Below are positions 1 through 11,585 of a DNA stretch of 64,000 bases, piece by piece. The stretch's first letter is position 1. Every line of letters starts with the position of its first letter. A program made the position numbers and the translations under genes. The stretch is taken from assembly GCA_022702545.1 (NCBI GenBank), contig JAHRBC010000001.1, positions 6,200,001 through 6,264,000 on the forward strand. Direction: 5' to 3'. The notes beneath the pieces were generated by a model. That model worked only from the letters and a program-made list of their open reading frames with translations, made no database searches and was not told where the DNA came from. This DNA is from Phycomyces nitens (Eukaryota > Mucoromycota > Mucoromycetes > Mucorales > Phycomycetaceae).

Positions 1-1120
1 AGGACAATGTTTCAGGACAATTGCAAACAATGCTTGAAATTTTCCCAGTTTCGACAGAAGTTTTCTCAGGCATATTGTGGAGGTAGAGCGTATTATTGAC
101 AGTGACAACTTGATAACTCTCAGCCATAATGGTTGAATGATTCAGTGTATAGAATCTGTCCACAATCATTTGCATTTGACCAGCCTCGACAAGATCACCA
201 ACCCAGATATCTTTCACCATACTATTCATCTGAATAGACACCATTGGATGCTGAAACAAGCTTTCAGTTTTCCATTTCTGCGACTGGTAGCTATCCACAA
301 GCTCGCCTTCAGTATGATCAGGAAGTTTTGACAGATGATCAGTGACTGAAGGGTTCGCAACCAACAACTTCAGCACCTCGGAAGGAGGATTCATATGGAA
401 AGTCAAGGTTTGTTCAACTTCTTGACCATTGACAGTTTTTTGAACCTTAACCTTGTGCTCTGTCTGTTTTAGCAAGGGAATCTGGTTCTTCGTTCTTCTC
501 TTATCATCAAAGTTGAATATAGAATCAGCTGCAGGTACTTTTGCTTCAGGATAATCAACCTTGGCTTTTGTAACATCATTGAGAAGCTTTATGATGTCTT
601 TCATCAAACTTTGCGAGATGTCTCCTCCAGATCGATAGTAGAATTGATACACCAATTGGTGTATCTTGTCTCTGAAAGGAAAAAACTCTCCATTGGCAAC
701 AATTGGTGTTTGATCCTCAATCTCGTCGGCTACTGCTTCAGGTTCATTACCAACATATTCCGTGAATGTAACGTTTTCATCCAAAAGTTCGTCTTCATCC
801 TCTTCCTCATCCACAGAATTGCGATATCTGGCCTCGTCGTTTTCATGGAACACCATGTCACTGAGATTGACAGGAACAGGGTCAACTGAGGCAGAGGAGG
901 AGATATCTACCAATGGTTGTTCATTATTGAAAAAGTTGTTGTTTGGTGTCATGAGTGTTCTGAACTTCAGGGTGGAGGACTAGCCGGTCTCTGTAGATCT
1001 ATGGGTTGTTTTCTTATGACGTCCAAGATCACTTGGGTATCGGAAGCGCTTGCCACAATTGTTCAATTCACAAACGTGCTTTTTAGCAACGTTTTCGGTC
1101 TGGTTAAATTGGCTGTTCAT
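1..1120 (-). pseudogene. C2H2-finger protein, partial at window edge
   Basis: Read on the minus strand from an ATG at 1120, the first 46 codons contain a clean C2H2 zinc finger (C-x4-C-x12-H-x4-H; it begins HVCELNNCGKRF). A TAG at 980-982 then interrupts the frame. The same frame reopens at once and runs without a stop to base 1, about 320 codons; a possible restart ATG is at 952. The open part has an acidic stretch (near DEEEDEDELLDE) followed by a less charged region, and the protein continues beyond the window. This path was read directly because no complete ORF exists here. I do not recognise the family with certainty. A C2H2 finger followed by an acidic linker is common at the start of fungal Tnp2/Plavaka-type transposases, so a transposon origin is possible. 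The stop between finger and body could be a nonsense mutation or an unrecognised splice. Confidence 0.5.
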
Positions 1121-2330
1121 TGTTCAGGGAAGTAAATAAGGTACAAAACTGATTTGTCTTTGGACGATTTGTCAATTTAATTTATACCATAAATTTGAAC
1201 CGCAGCAATCTTTCTAGCAGGTTCTTTATTTATTTATTTTTTATTTATTTTTTATTTCTTTTCTTTTCTTTCTGCTTCTTCAACATTTTTTATGGTAAGT
1301 GATTTTCGTTTGACCTCTACTTTGTAACAAATTATATATAACAAAGCTTCTTTTTCTGTCTCTATTAAATAGACTACTCGAGCCTGCTTTATGTTGCTGT
1401 AAGATATTCAAGTCTGCACTGTGTTCAACTAAAAACTAAATGAATGTCTTCTTTTATAATAGGCATTTCGTTTACAGTTTGATATAGCAGTAGCTCATTC
1501 AATGTACAAGGCCCATCTATTGCCCATCCTCTTTGTTTAAGGTGTGTATAAGACTCCTATATATCTAGCAACAAATATAATTACGCGTTTTTAAAGAGTT
1601 GCTGCGTAAAATATTATAAGATATAAAATTAAACACTTTATTCCCTATGTATTCTTGTTGATTATTAACTTTCATACTTCTTTTGTTAGATAAAATCAAC
1701 TGTGAACAATATGTATGGTAAGGTAGTGTGTACATTATCATCTATCTATTCGAGTTTTGTTTGCTAATTATCATTAGTTAGGTTTGTATATACTATCTTG
1801 TCCAGACATTCTATCAAATAATGGATACCGCTCTCCTGCCTTTTGGGTCAGACTTATTTGATTCTGCACTCATTCATATCATCTTGAAAGAGCATCAAGC
1901 AACTGACAAGGTAGGAATGCCCTCATTGCATCATTTTATGAAAGAAACCCCTGGCCCAAAGCTATGAGAATTTTATCCAATAAAAATCATTTGTAAACCT
2001 ATAAATCTATCCAATGAATGCTGTCTATAATTTGTACTATCAATAATTTTTGCATTTTGATTTGCAATTTTGATTTTTTTGGAAAAAATATCTCTCCCAA
2101 TAATTACTATATTAAGAATAATCAAAAAATACGAGTTTTGAAAACCCAAAAATAATCCTTGTTGGTGAAATTCTATCCAATGAAAACTGTTATAAACTGT
2201 ATTATTAATGCTTTATTTCTGCATTGTTATTGGCTGTTGGGATTAAATAGGTGCAAAAAACTCTCCCGAAAATTACTATATATGGATGTCCAAAAAGAAA
2301 TGAGCTTTTAAAACCCGAAATACTCCTTGG
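1121..2330. other. AT-rich stretch without a recognisable gene
   Basis: Mostly A/T, with a T-rich low-complexity run near 1220-1270. One short open piece starts with ATG at 1821 and runs 30 codons to a consensus-like donor (gtagga) at 1911; no partner exon was found, so it is not called. The right part is the diverged tandem repeat listed separately. Confidence 0.5.
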
Positions 2331-2333
2331 GTG
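2006..2333. repeat. Two diverged tandem copies of a ~166-bp unit
   Basis: The unit begins TCTATCCAATGAA at 2006 and again at 2172. Both copies share TTTCTGCATT/TTTTGCATT, CTCTCCC.AA.AATTACTATAT and AAAACCC.AAATA.TCCTTG blocks in the same order. It directly precedes the broken reverse transcriptase and may be old LTR or leader sequence. Confidence 0.55.
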
Positions 2334-3614
2334 TGTAATAAAGCAATACCAAAAGATTCATTTTGTATAGTACCTGAATTGGTGGTGGTATTGCACACAC
2401 CAGAAGCTGCGACTACGTACCAAAGACAATATCCTATTCCCTATGCATTAAGACCCATCATAGATGAGGCCGTTAATAATTGGCTGAAAGAAGGAACTAT
2501 TGTGAAATCTACAGTAAACTCAGCATGGAACAGTCCACTGACTCTGGCTGACAAAAAAGATGCACAAGGAAACAAGACGGGCAAGAGACCATGCCTTGAT
2601 CCTCGGCACATTAATAAATTGCTTTCTGATGACTGATACCCTTTGCCATTAATCCGAGAGATCTTCGATACTCTAGCAGGAGCAAGTGTATTTTCTACAC
2701 TTGATTTAAAAAGCGCCTTCCATCGCTTCCAAATACGCAAAGAGGATCAACATAAAACGACATTTACACACAATAATCTGCAGTATATGTTTCAGGGATG
2801 TCCTTTTGGACTCAAGCCCTTGTCATCAAAGTTCCAAAGAGTCATGTCTTTGATATTTCAGGACATGTCTTTTATACAAACGTTTGTGGATGACATTGTC
2901 ATTTTCTCCAAGAATCTAGAGGAACATACCCATCATGTTTGTCAAGCTATCAACAAATTGACAGAGGTCAATCTAATTTTGAACCCCAACAAATGTCATT
3001 TCGCCCAGAAGTCAGTCTACTTACTGGGATTCTCAGTCGACGCACAAGGCAGTCGAATTGACCAAAGAAAGATCACGAATGTGCTGCAATGGCCTATACC
3101 AAAGACAGGAAAAGACATCCAGAGCTTTCTAGGAGTCATCAATTATTTCCGTGAATACATACCAGTGGCAGCCCATATTACTGCGCCACTGGATGCTCTC
3201 AGAAACGCTGGTAGCTTATCCAAGATTTGGAATAATGATCACCAACGGAGTTTCGAGCAGCTTAAAGCCATTTTGCAAACAAATCCCATATTGCACTTTT
3301 CTGACTTATCTCAACCATTCTTTGTTGCCACTGATGCTTCCAATCTAGGAATTGGTGCTACTCTGTATCAAAATATCAATGACCAAAAGAAGTACATTGG
3401 ATTTATGGCCAGAGCTTTATCAAAATCAGAATGTAATTATTCTACGACAAAACGTGAGCTACTAGCCATGGTATTCGCACTTAAGAAATTCCACAAATTC
3501 TTATGGGAACAGAAATTCACATTGTACACTGACCACAAGGCTTTGACATATATCCACACGCAAAAGGTGGCGAACCCCATGATGATCCAGTGGATGGATA
3601 CATTACTTGATTAT
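2331..3614 (+). pseudogene. Ty3/Gypsy reverse transcriptase-RNase H fragment
   Basis: One reading frame with a single stop (TGA at 2634-2636, between DD and YPLPLI) encodes the reverse transcriptase palm and start of RNase H of a Ty3/Gypsy element. Visible motifs are FSTLDLKSAFHRF, the catalytic FVDDIVIFS (YxDD box), the FLGVINYFREYIP thumb motif, then RNase H TDASNLGIGATLYQ and YTDHKALTYI. Protease and gag upstream and integrase downstream are missing. The frame is cut at 3614, within RNase H, where an LTR begins. It differs clearly from the three Ty3 elements further right, so it is a separate, older family. Confidence 0.9.
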
Positions 3615-4232
3615 TGTTGTGGGTAGAAATAAACTTGGAAAGATACAAAAGAATTTGTGAGAACTTGTGTAGGGTGTTTATTCGAAAGAAAAAGGTTCTC
3701 TTTCTACACAGAACTAACTACTGATATTTATATGTTTTCTGATTTATAATTCAGTATATGCTTTAGTAATATTTATCACAATGAGTCATCTTCCAGGAGT
3801 ATTGTCTTTCTGGAAAGATCCAGAGAGACCTATTGATATGATACTTCTCCAGTCAGATCAGCCAGAGAGCTTTGGTAAAGAAGAGCATTTATGCTATTGG
3901 TAATATTTTAATATTCCGACCCAGATACTTGGGTAATGTTTTAGAATTATTAATTCATTGTAGTTGTAGTCTCTCAATCAAGTATTCATATAATAAAAGA
4001 AATATGTAGATGGAATATGATGATGCCATTAGATAAATATGTGTATATCTGTATATCTCATATTATGGTGATAACAATAATAATAATAAATAATAATCAA
4101 TTATGTGTATGATGATCTGTGTGTTGGATAATCTCATAAAGGCAGATCCGTTTGACTGGAATAGCTGAAGATATTATTTTATCCTTCAGTCTTACTCTCA
4201 GATTCAGCAGTGATCAATACTCATTTACAACA
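3615..4232 (+). repeat. LTR, family beta, copy 1 (618 bp)
   Basis: Starts TGTTGTGGGTAG and ends TTTACAACA, the TG...CA ends of an LTR. A reverse-complement copy of exactly the same length lies at 6303-6920. The 5 bp on each side do not match (ATTAT and CACTT), and the pol fragment stops abruptly at its left edge. This copy therefore probably results from recombination between elements rather than simple insertion. Confidence 0.8.
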
Positions 4233-4958
4233 CACTTGTTGATGGGATAGTAGGCCTCAATGGTATACATAAAAATGGATTGTTGATCAAAATGAAAACC
4301 CACCATTAATAGCATGAAAATTGATTTTCTCTATACGTAATCTTTAATTTTGATTTATATAAAAATATTTGATTTTCCCAGTGTATGTTCTAAAGGACGT
4401 ATATTTATTGGTTTTTTAATCCATTTGACACTTTAAACGCTTTCAATTGGGGGTCTATTTTATACCTCTTTATAAATAAGCCATGGAAAATAGTTTACAA
4501 ATAGATTTTTATTGATAAAATATTTTCTCATAATATACAGTCTAGTAATCTGGTCTAGATTCATGACTATAGCTATATTGATACTAATCTTTTTTTACCT
4601 TTTGAAACACGGGTAGAGAGCATGACTGATTCATTGACTATCATCTTGAATAACTGGAAAAGTAGTTGCTCAAACAGAGTAGACAACTAAGACTTTGAAA
4701 CCGAATTTTCAGGTATACCAAATAGTATTTCAAGATAGATAATGATATAGCAATCAAAAAATGTGTACGCGTAATAGAAAAGATATCTATATTTTTCTGT
4801 TAGAAAAGCAATAGAAATGACTGATTACTTACCAAGAAAAACTGGTCTGTTGGGTATTCCATGTCTTTGTTAAAACGCGGCAATTTTGTTTAATATAAAG
4901 AGCTGATAGTAAAGACAGAACATATTAGTATTAATAGTGATAAAATATTCAAACATAC
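4233..4958. other. AT-rich, no gene seen
   Basis: No long open frame and no resemblance to the neighbouring elements was seen. It may be the outer flank of decayed CACTA element F or the downstream end of the spliced transcript at 4959-5272. Confidence 0.4.
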
Positions 4959-5272
4959 CAAGTACATTCCCTCCATTCAACTTCATCATTGTCATCTTTG
5001 GCCATTGCAATTGAAAGGAGTTGTTTTTGAATCTACAAGATGAAGATTACTGATTAGCAACAGCAATAAAAAATAGTGCACCTATCTACCTTTTTCTTGT
5101 GTAAGCATGAATAAAAGTGACTATAAGACACCTTTTAGATAATTGAAAAGATGTTAAAGATTGTCTTTAATTGCGTGAAAAATTTTCAAGTACTTACCAG
5201 AGAGTATAAAGGAAGCAAAAAGAAAAAAGAAAGAGAAAAAGGGAAAATTGGGAAAAAAGAATCCATACGCAT
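4959..5272 (-). CDS. Possible small spliced gene, hydrophobic N-terminus
   Basis: Three minus-strand exons join in frame through consensus GT-AG introns. Exon 1 is 5198-5272 (75 nt, donor gtaagt), exon 2 is 5090-5131 (42 nt, acceptor aaaag, donor gtagat) and exon 3 is 4959-5032 (74 nt, acceptor cttgtag, donor gtatgt). Exon 1 encodes a hydrophobic Phe/Leu-rich start like a signal or membrane segment (MRMDSFFPIFPF...). Exon 3 encodes a charged stretch (AKDDNDEVEWREC). A further exon seems to start after the next CAG near 4910 and meets a stop after a few codons. The gene points away from the accessory gene at 5549, as similar intron chains do in families C, D and E. AT-rich sequence can produce such patterns by chance, so this stays tentative. 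Confidence 0.3.
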
Positions 5273-5548
5273 TTTTAGATTATAGTAAGCCCTAATAAAT
5301 TATGAGAATAATAGGATTATGAAAACTGTGTGTCCACAAATTCATTTTATTTTGCTGTACTCCGAAAATATACTTTTTTTCAATATATAAATATAGTTTT
5401 TTTGACAAGTAATATTATTGTTCTTACCTGACACTACACCCACTACTACAGCTTATTATGTAAGTCTATATATTCAAGGATATATATAATAAAAATATAT
5501 TAATCTATGTATGATTATTATTTTATTTTAAAAATATTTATTTAGAAA

Positions 5549-7402
5549 ATGTCCCCAACCCAAGCAAACTCAGGACGCAAAGCCAGAGCAAATCCAGCTG
5601 CTCCAATTGACTGTGTTGTTGCTGGTCGTATCAGCCAGCATGAGATTATGCCTAGATCTCCTAGTACTGGTGAGGGAAGTAGTCAAGGCAGGACAGAAAT
5701 GGCCGCTATCCTTGAAGACTTGAGGTTCCTCAAGTCCAGAATGGGAATGGTCTATGACATCGCTGGCAAGACTAACAAGACCATGAGTACACTCATGGAA
5801 GCCCATGCCAGTGGTGTCCAGAGCCAGCTCCCTCTTGGCCAAGCTGGTTCCGTTGGAATGGTTCCTTCTGTTGGCCCCTCCAGCTCAATTAGTCCCAGTG
5901 ATATGCATGCAATTGTCTTGGTATGAATATTATTATTGTTTTGTAAAAAAATATTTTCTCACAAATTATATCCAGGAACTTATTGAGAATAAGATGTGGA
6001 AGAAAGACCTTGACTCTAAAGATCCAGCTCTGATTGCTGAGAACGAAGGCAAGCAGAAATTGAATAAGGATGAGAGGATCGACCACCCAGACAATGTCAG
6101 GGTCATTAACTACATGAGAGACTACATTCTCTCACAGCCTCGTGCTGCTGGTTTTGGCCTGGCATGGTAGTGCAAAAACTAAAAAATAACTATAAGTACT
6201 ACCATCGCGTTGCAAAGATGACTGAAGAGCAGTCTATTGCAAAGAAGAAAAAGGTTCGGGCCAACAGCAGGCTCATCGAGGTTAGTATAAAGACAATATG
6301 ATTGTTGTAAATGAGTATTGATCACTGCTGAATCTGAGAGTAAGACTGAAGGATAAAATAATATCCTCAGCTATTCCAGTCAAACAGATCTGCCTTTATG
6401 AGATTATCCAACACACAGATCATCATACACATAATTGATTATTATTTATTATTATTATCGTTATCACTATAATATGGGATATACAGATATACACATATTT
6501 ATCTAATGGCATCATTATATTCCATCTACATATTTTGTTTATTATATGAATACTTGATTGAGAGACTACAACTACAATGAATTAATAATTCTAAAACATT
6601 ACCCAAGTATCTGGGTCAGAATATTAAAATATTACCAATAGCATAAATGCTCTTCTTTACCAAAGCTCTCTGGCTGATCTGACTGGAGAAGTATCATATC
6701 AATAGGTCTCTCTGGATCTTTCCAGAAAGACAATACTCCTGGAAGATGACTCATTGTGATAAATATTACCAAAGCATATACTGAATTATAAATCAGAAAA
6801 CATATAAATATCAGTAGTTAGTTCTGTGTAGAAAGATAACCTTTTTCTGGATAATAAACACCCTACACAAGTTCTCACGAATTCTTTCATGTCTTTCCTA
6901 TTTTTACTCTACCCACAACAATGATATTTTTGATTTAATCTGAAAATTTTTCTAGATCCACTTGCACAGGGTGGTGGTCTACAAGCGTCACTAGAGGGCA
7001 ATTGATGAGGAGATGGGCCATAAGCCTGAAAACTCTGAGGAGATGGCCTATCTCCATGTCCTCCAAAAGGATGTGATATCTGATGGTGAGTCAGGCATGG
7101 AAGACATTGCACCTGGTATTACCATGCGTGTTCTTCATGTTGCTCGTCCCAGTTGGAGAAGCGATGAGGTAATTAATATTTTGTAGAGTGATGTGCTGAG
7201 TGCTGATAAAAGACTGATAAATTTAATATAGTTGAACCAGCTTCTGGAGGTCATTGACCATTTTTCAAGAGAGGATGATCTGAAACGGTCTGGACCAAAG
7301 ACAAAGACAAGAATGCCCAGACAGCAAACATCAGTCAAGGAGATTCCTGCCCCAAGTCACCTGACTTTGAATTTGCCTGTCTGGACATTCAAAAATGAAT
7401 AA
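5549..7402 (+). pseudogene. Accessory gene of CACTA element, family F (decayed)
   Basis: Four exons: 5549-5920, 5976-6280, 6956-7168 and 7232-7402, all with GT-AG introns in phase 0. Exon 2 is 305 nt where families C, D and E have exactly 306, and the reading frame indeed shifts near 6160, so one base has been lost. Exon 3 has a TAG in frame (near 6992) and ends with the family motif R-P-S-W-R-S-D-E directly before the last intron. Exon 4 starts LNQLLEVIDHF and ends VWTFKNE. Intron 2 contains a 618-bp solo LTR. The function is unknown. The gene converges on the transposase remnant at 7498-9404, as in the other three families. A basic stretch (AKKKKVR) near the end of exon 2 could bind nucleic acid; this is only inference. 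Confidence 0.75.
6303..6920 (-). repeat. Solo LTR, family beta, copy 2, inside an intron
   Basis: Reverse complement of the LTR at 3615-4232 and also 618 bp. It is flanked by the 5-bp target duplication ATGAT (6298-6302 and 6921-6925). It lies wholly inside intron 2 of the family F accessory gene, between donor gttagt at 6281 and acceptor tctag at 6955. No internal retroelement sequence remains, so it is a product of LTR-LTR recombination. Confidence 0.93.
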
Positions 7403-7497
7403 ATCTTTGTTTTTGTCTTTTTTACTTTTTAAACACATGATTTGCAAAACAACCTATAAAATTATAATTAAAACCAAGAGAGATAAGATAAATATAT

Positions 7498-9404
7498 TTA
7501 GGCGGAAACTTTTCTAGGCAAGGAGACAACTAGTTTTTTGTTAATGTTACTACTAGATTTATAATCCACAATTGCAACAGGCAGGAGAATTCAATGGACA
7601 GGAAGAATGCTTTGAAAGTCAAGAGCTGAAAATTCATCCTTGTGAATCTCAATGCCTTCAGCCTCTCTGGTGGTGTCTGACGTAGTTTTGAACCAGTTCA
7701 CAAAAGCAAAGGTGTGTTGACTGTTATAGGCATTTCCACGATGTGAAGAAGAAACAGCAGGGCTAAATGCGTGAACAAATAGATACTGAATCTCTCCAAA
7801 ATACATGTACACTGCCTCGGTCTTTTCCTCAACAAATAATGCTTGGATGTATGATACTTTTTGATTTCTACCACTCCTTCCTTTGAACATCTGGCCTAGA
7901 ATACTGACAGACTTGAGCATTTTGATCTAGTCATTGACAAAAGCAGAGGAAGCCACGGTATCATTACAGCCTTTGATGGACCTGTCATTGTAGGCAACCT
8001 GGTAATATTCCACCAAACAGTCATATTCTGCCCTACTCATCATACTCATGGGCTTCTTTTTCAATGGGAGTGTTGATGGTGGCAAAGGCTCGTTACCATA
8101 TACTGCTATCAATGGATTTTCAGCATATTCAACAAAATCAGGCAATGAGAAGGTAGAGAAATAATGAGAATGTGCTGGCATGGATATAGTGTCTGGGGTA
8201 TTGGTAAACATGCAAAAGATATCTGACAAATGATATCCATTGGCTGTGCTCAGAAACCCACAAACAAAATCTGCCTTTCGTATATCCTCAACAAAGCTTC
8301 TCATGTATGTGGCCTCAAATCCACCTTTCCTGTTTGTGTTGATGTTTTTGAGAATACTGTTGTACCTCTCAAAACCGAAAAGCCAGTAGCTATAAACCGG
8401 ACCAAAGTCCAGAACCATTTCACGAAGGTGAAAATGGAGGTGCATGTTGGGAGAGAGGAGGTCAGGCTCATATAATTGCTCACAACCTTTGCCAAACTGC
8501 TCCAGATTGCAATGTGCTTCCTCAATATCATCCTCAGAGATACTTGGCTTGGTCAAAAAACAGCAGGCATTTACAAAAAACATCCAATTTTTGAACATTG
8601 GCAGTGGCAGCACGTTCTTCAATACCACGGGAGAGTATACCAAACACCACGACTTCCACTCATCAGCTTTCATGAAGGGGAACCCCTTTGCAATCTTTGT
8701 CTTTAATGGAGTATAATCTGGCGGCAACACCATCTTTTCCACCATCTTCTGCATGGCAACGAGACTCTTATTGTTGATTACTCCATCTGCAGCCCATCTC
8801 TCCATCATCCTCTTGGCAGTGCCTAAGAAGAGATTGTGCATTGGATCAATGATCGTGCAGCAGACAACGTCAAAGTACTGGAGATGATGCAGTTCGGACC
8901 AGCAAACACTACTGGCAACTTCAAGGCGCTGCCTCTCAGCTTGAGTGGCTGCATTTCTCCAGACCTCAGCATCCTTGCAATTATCATTCTTAGTGCGAAG
9001 GAGCCAATTTGAGAAATCAAATCCAGAATAATCAACAGAGTTCGTTCCAGCTAACCGATTGAACTGACGATTACACTTATGACAAGCATTTGTACTTGTA
9101 TGGGATGTGAACCCACATACTTTCCTTGCGGCAGGGATGTCACAAGTGACCAGGAAAAGAGTGGCATGGACAGTTGCACCAGATGGGCATTGATGAGTCT
9201 TCATTCTGATTCCTTTATAGAGATCCTCCAACTCATTGACTAGTGGTTTGAGATAGTGATTTATCTCTGAGGTTTTTGCTTCTCTGGGCCCAGGCATCAA
9301 ACCAACGAGGATGATATTTTCCTTCTTGAATCTGACATCACAAGGAAGGTTGTTGACAGCAAGGTAGATGGCACCATAAGAATATGTGACACCATCAAAT
9401 GATT
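7498..9404 (-). pseudogene. Tnp2/Plavaka-type transposase remnant, family F
   Basis: One minus-strand frame covers the C-terminal two thirds of the transposase. Hallmarks are VGLMPGPREAKTSEINHYL, CDIPAARKVCGFTSHTSTNAC.KC and IIDPMHNLFLGTAKRM. Two in-frame stops break it. TAG at 7927-7929 replaces the residue that is Met, Gln or His in the other families. TGA at 7591-7593 replaces the Arg of ILPVHRILL and fits CGA to TGA. Beyond the second stop the frame still matches the family C-terminus and ends at TAA 7498-7500. On the 5' side homology breaks off at about 9404 within ..FDGVTYS.GAIYL; the N-terminal exons and the element end are gone. Confidence 0.9.
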
Positions 9405-9525
9405 TATTTGTCCGAGGCCATAGGCCAAAGGACTCAATTCATTATACGAGTAGGAGGAGACTCTGACTGTGTTACCATCTTTTCTTTATTTGTCAAAAGT
9501 TTTGAAATTTTTAGATAATAATATA

Positions 9526-11103
9526 CAGTAGGTGGAAAAAGGGTTCGCATGTTCTATTAAAAAATATATATTTTGATAGTACTCTTTCAATTTTTAATAT
9601 TTTCATTTAAAACAAAATGTTTTATATGCATTATATATAAAACTACCACATATAAAAATATCAACGGCTGAGAATGAATATTGATTTAATAAAACTCAGA
9701 CAAATTTTTGAAAAGTATGCAAACCCTTTTTCTACTTTGGATAAATTAGTAGAAAATAAATTATTTCTCTATGACTTTTGCTTATAAATCGTTCAAAGTC
9801 ACATATAATAGTCAAAATGTGTCATATAATCGGAATATAAAGCAAAAACATATATAAATGACTAAGTTTTTCTTTTTATTTTCATATTATTCCTTGTTTC
9901 TTTTAAAATGAAAATTCTACCTCTTTCTCTCAGAAATTCTATCCAAAGTCAGCTTCAAAGTGGTGCCTCTGTCAAGAAAATTTCCAAGAACCTTTCTATC
10001 TCTGCTGGGACTATATCCAAGTATAAAAAGATGAAGATCACTGAAAAAATCTCTATTGGTGGCCGAATTGCAAAAATTTCCCAAGTCAGAAGGCGCCTGT
10101 TAGTAAGACAATTTATAACTGGTGAAATACAAACTGCCAAAGAAGCACGTATGAAATTGGATCAAGAGGGACTGCAGCTTGACTATTCTACTGTTTGCAA
10201 GACCCTGAAGGCACTTGGTTTCAGAGCAGCAATTAAAAAGAAGAAGCCAATGATATCAGAGAAAAATCAACAAGCAAGACTTAAATGGGCTTTAGAGCAT
10301 TGACACTGGACTATTCATGATTGGAAACGTGTTATATTCTCAGATGAGACCAAAATCAATATTTGGGGATCTGATGGAGTAAAATATCATTGGAAAAGGC
10401 CAGATGACCCACTACAAGACCATCATCTTGATTTAACTGTAAAACATGGAGGAGGCAGTTTGATGATGTGGGGATGTATGACTTATGAAGGCATTGGATA
10501 TGGCTGTCACATACAAGAACTCATGACAAGCAAAGTTTACTGTGATATACTTGAAGATAACCTGAAAGAAACTATAGATTTCTATGGTTTTGATGAGCAA
10601 AATATCATTTTTCAGCATGATAATGACCCAAAACACACAGCCAAGACAACCAAACAGTACATCAGTGATATGGAATTGCAAGTACTCCCTTGGCCAGCCC
10701 AATCCCCAGACCTGAACCCAATTGAGCATCTTTGGCATCATTTAAAGTTGCAACTTTCTTTATATTCTTTGAAGGCTAAAGGAGTACATGAACTTTGGGA
10801 AAGATGTGATAAAGAATGGAACAATATCACGCAGGATATTTGTAAAAAGTATATAGATACAATGCCAGCAAGAGTTGAAGCAGTAATTAAGGCAAAAGGC
10901 AAAAATACTAAATATTAATAAAAGTGGCAAAAGGGTTCGCATGTAATAAAAATCTTTGTATTTATTTATCTCAATATGTTTTGAATCTCCGCTTATAAAA
11001 TTTATAATAAATATACACCTAAAAAATATCTTTCAAATACTTTTTGTTTTATGCTAATATCATGCATATTCATAGAGATATTATAAGAATAATAAATAAT
11101 ATA
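9526..11103 (+). mobile_element. Tc1/mariner element, right end not found
   Basis: The left end follows a TA at 9524-9525 and starts CAGTAGGTGGAAAAAGGGTT. A related motif (AAAAGGGTTCGCATG) recurs in inverted orientation near 9711-9740 and in direct orientation at 10922-10942. The subterminal regions therefore hold several copies of a likely transposase-binding repeat. A matching outer right end is not visible before CACTA element C1 begins at 11104, so that end was probably displaced or removed. The transposase gene is 9908-10918. Confidence 0.75.
9908..10918 (+). pseudogene. Tc1-family transposase (DD34E), one stop
   Basis: A single frame of 337 codons is interrupted only by TGA at 10301-10303 (after WALEH). 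The N-terminal third has a helix-turn-helix repeat region with typical Tc1 spacing (QSGASVKKISKNLSISAGTI). The catalytic triad is visible: FSDETK, then FQHDNDPKHTA, then PDLNPIEHLW. There are 34 residues between the second Asp and the Glu, which places it in the Tc1 (DD34E) family. The length is normal for an intact Tc1 transposase. A single nonsense codon seems to be the only lesion. Confidence 0.93.
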
Positions 11104-11243
11104 CACTGCAAAAAATACCCGATTTCAACTCTGAATACATCAATTGAAATGAGGGGAGTATAGGTCTTGGATTAGCCCTTTTCTTGATTGCTCACTTTAG
11201 ACGGCTTTAAGAATATTTGGTAGTTCTATTGGATGGACATTAG

Positions 11244-11585
11244 TGTTGTATTTGGCATAATGGTATATCAGAGAAAAGTGATATATAAACCCAGATAGCT
11301 GGATTATCTAAAATCAAGACAAACTATACCATCCAGAAATCCTTATCCAAATATGAAAATACCATACCCAATCTATTGTGGGACAAAGTCCCAAAATACC
11401 TATTAACTAATAACACAGCTATTATGATAATGAATATCCAAGCTGATAAGAATTATAACAATAATTATAAATACTAAGTTAACACACTTCTTGAATGAAG
11501 GACTGGACATAACTTTAACTTTTTCTCAATCACAATAAAGAGTCTCAAAGTATCCACCGTCCCTTTTCTACTACTAAATATCACA
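11244..11585 (+). repeat. Solo LTR, family alpha, in C1
   Basis: 342 bp with TG...CA ends (TGTTGTATTTGG ... AAATATCACA) and a 5-bp target duplication ATTAG (11239-11243 and 11586-11590). Element C2 has the empty site (GGACATTAGAATATG at about 21085), so insertion happened after C1 and C2 separated. A reverse copy lies at 55620-55960. Confidence 0.95.

Noticed and set aside
2441..2740. Minus-strand 99-aa ORF
   Set aside because: Antisense to the reverse transcriptase fragment.
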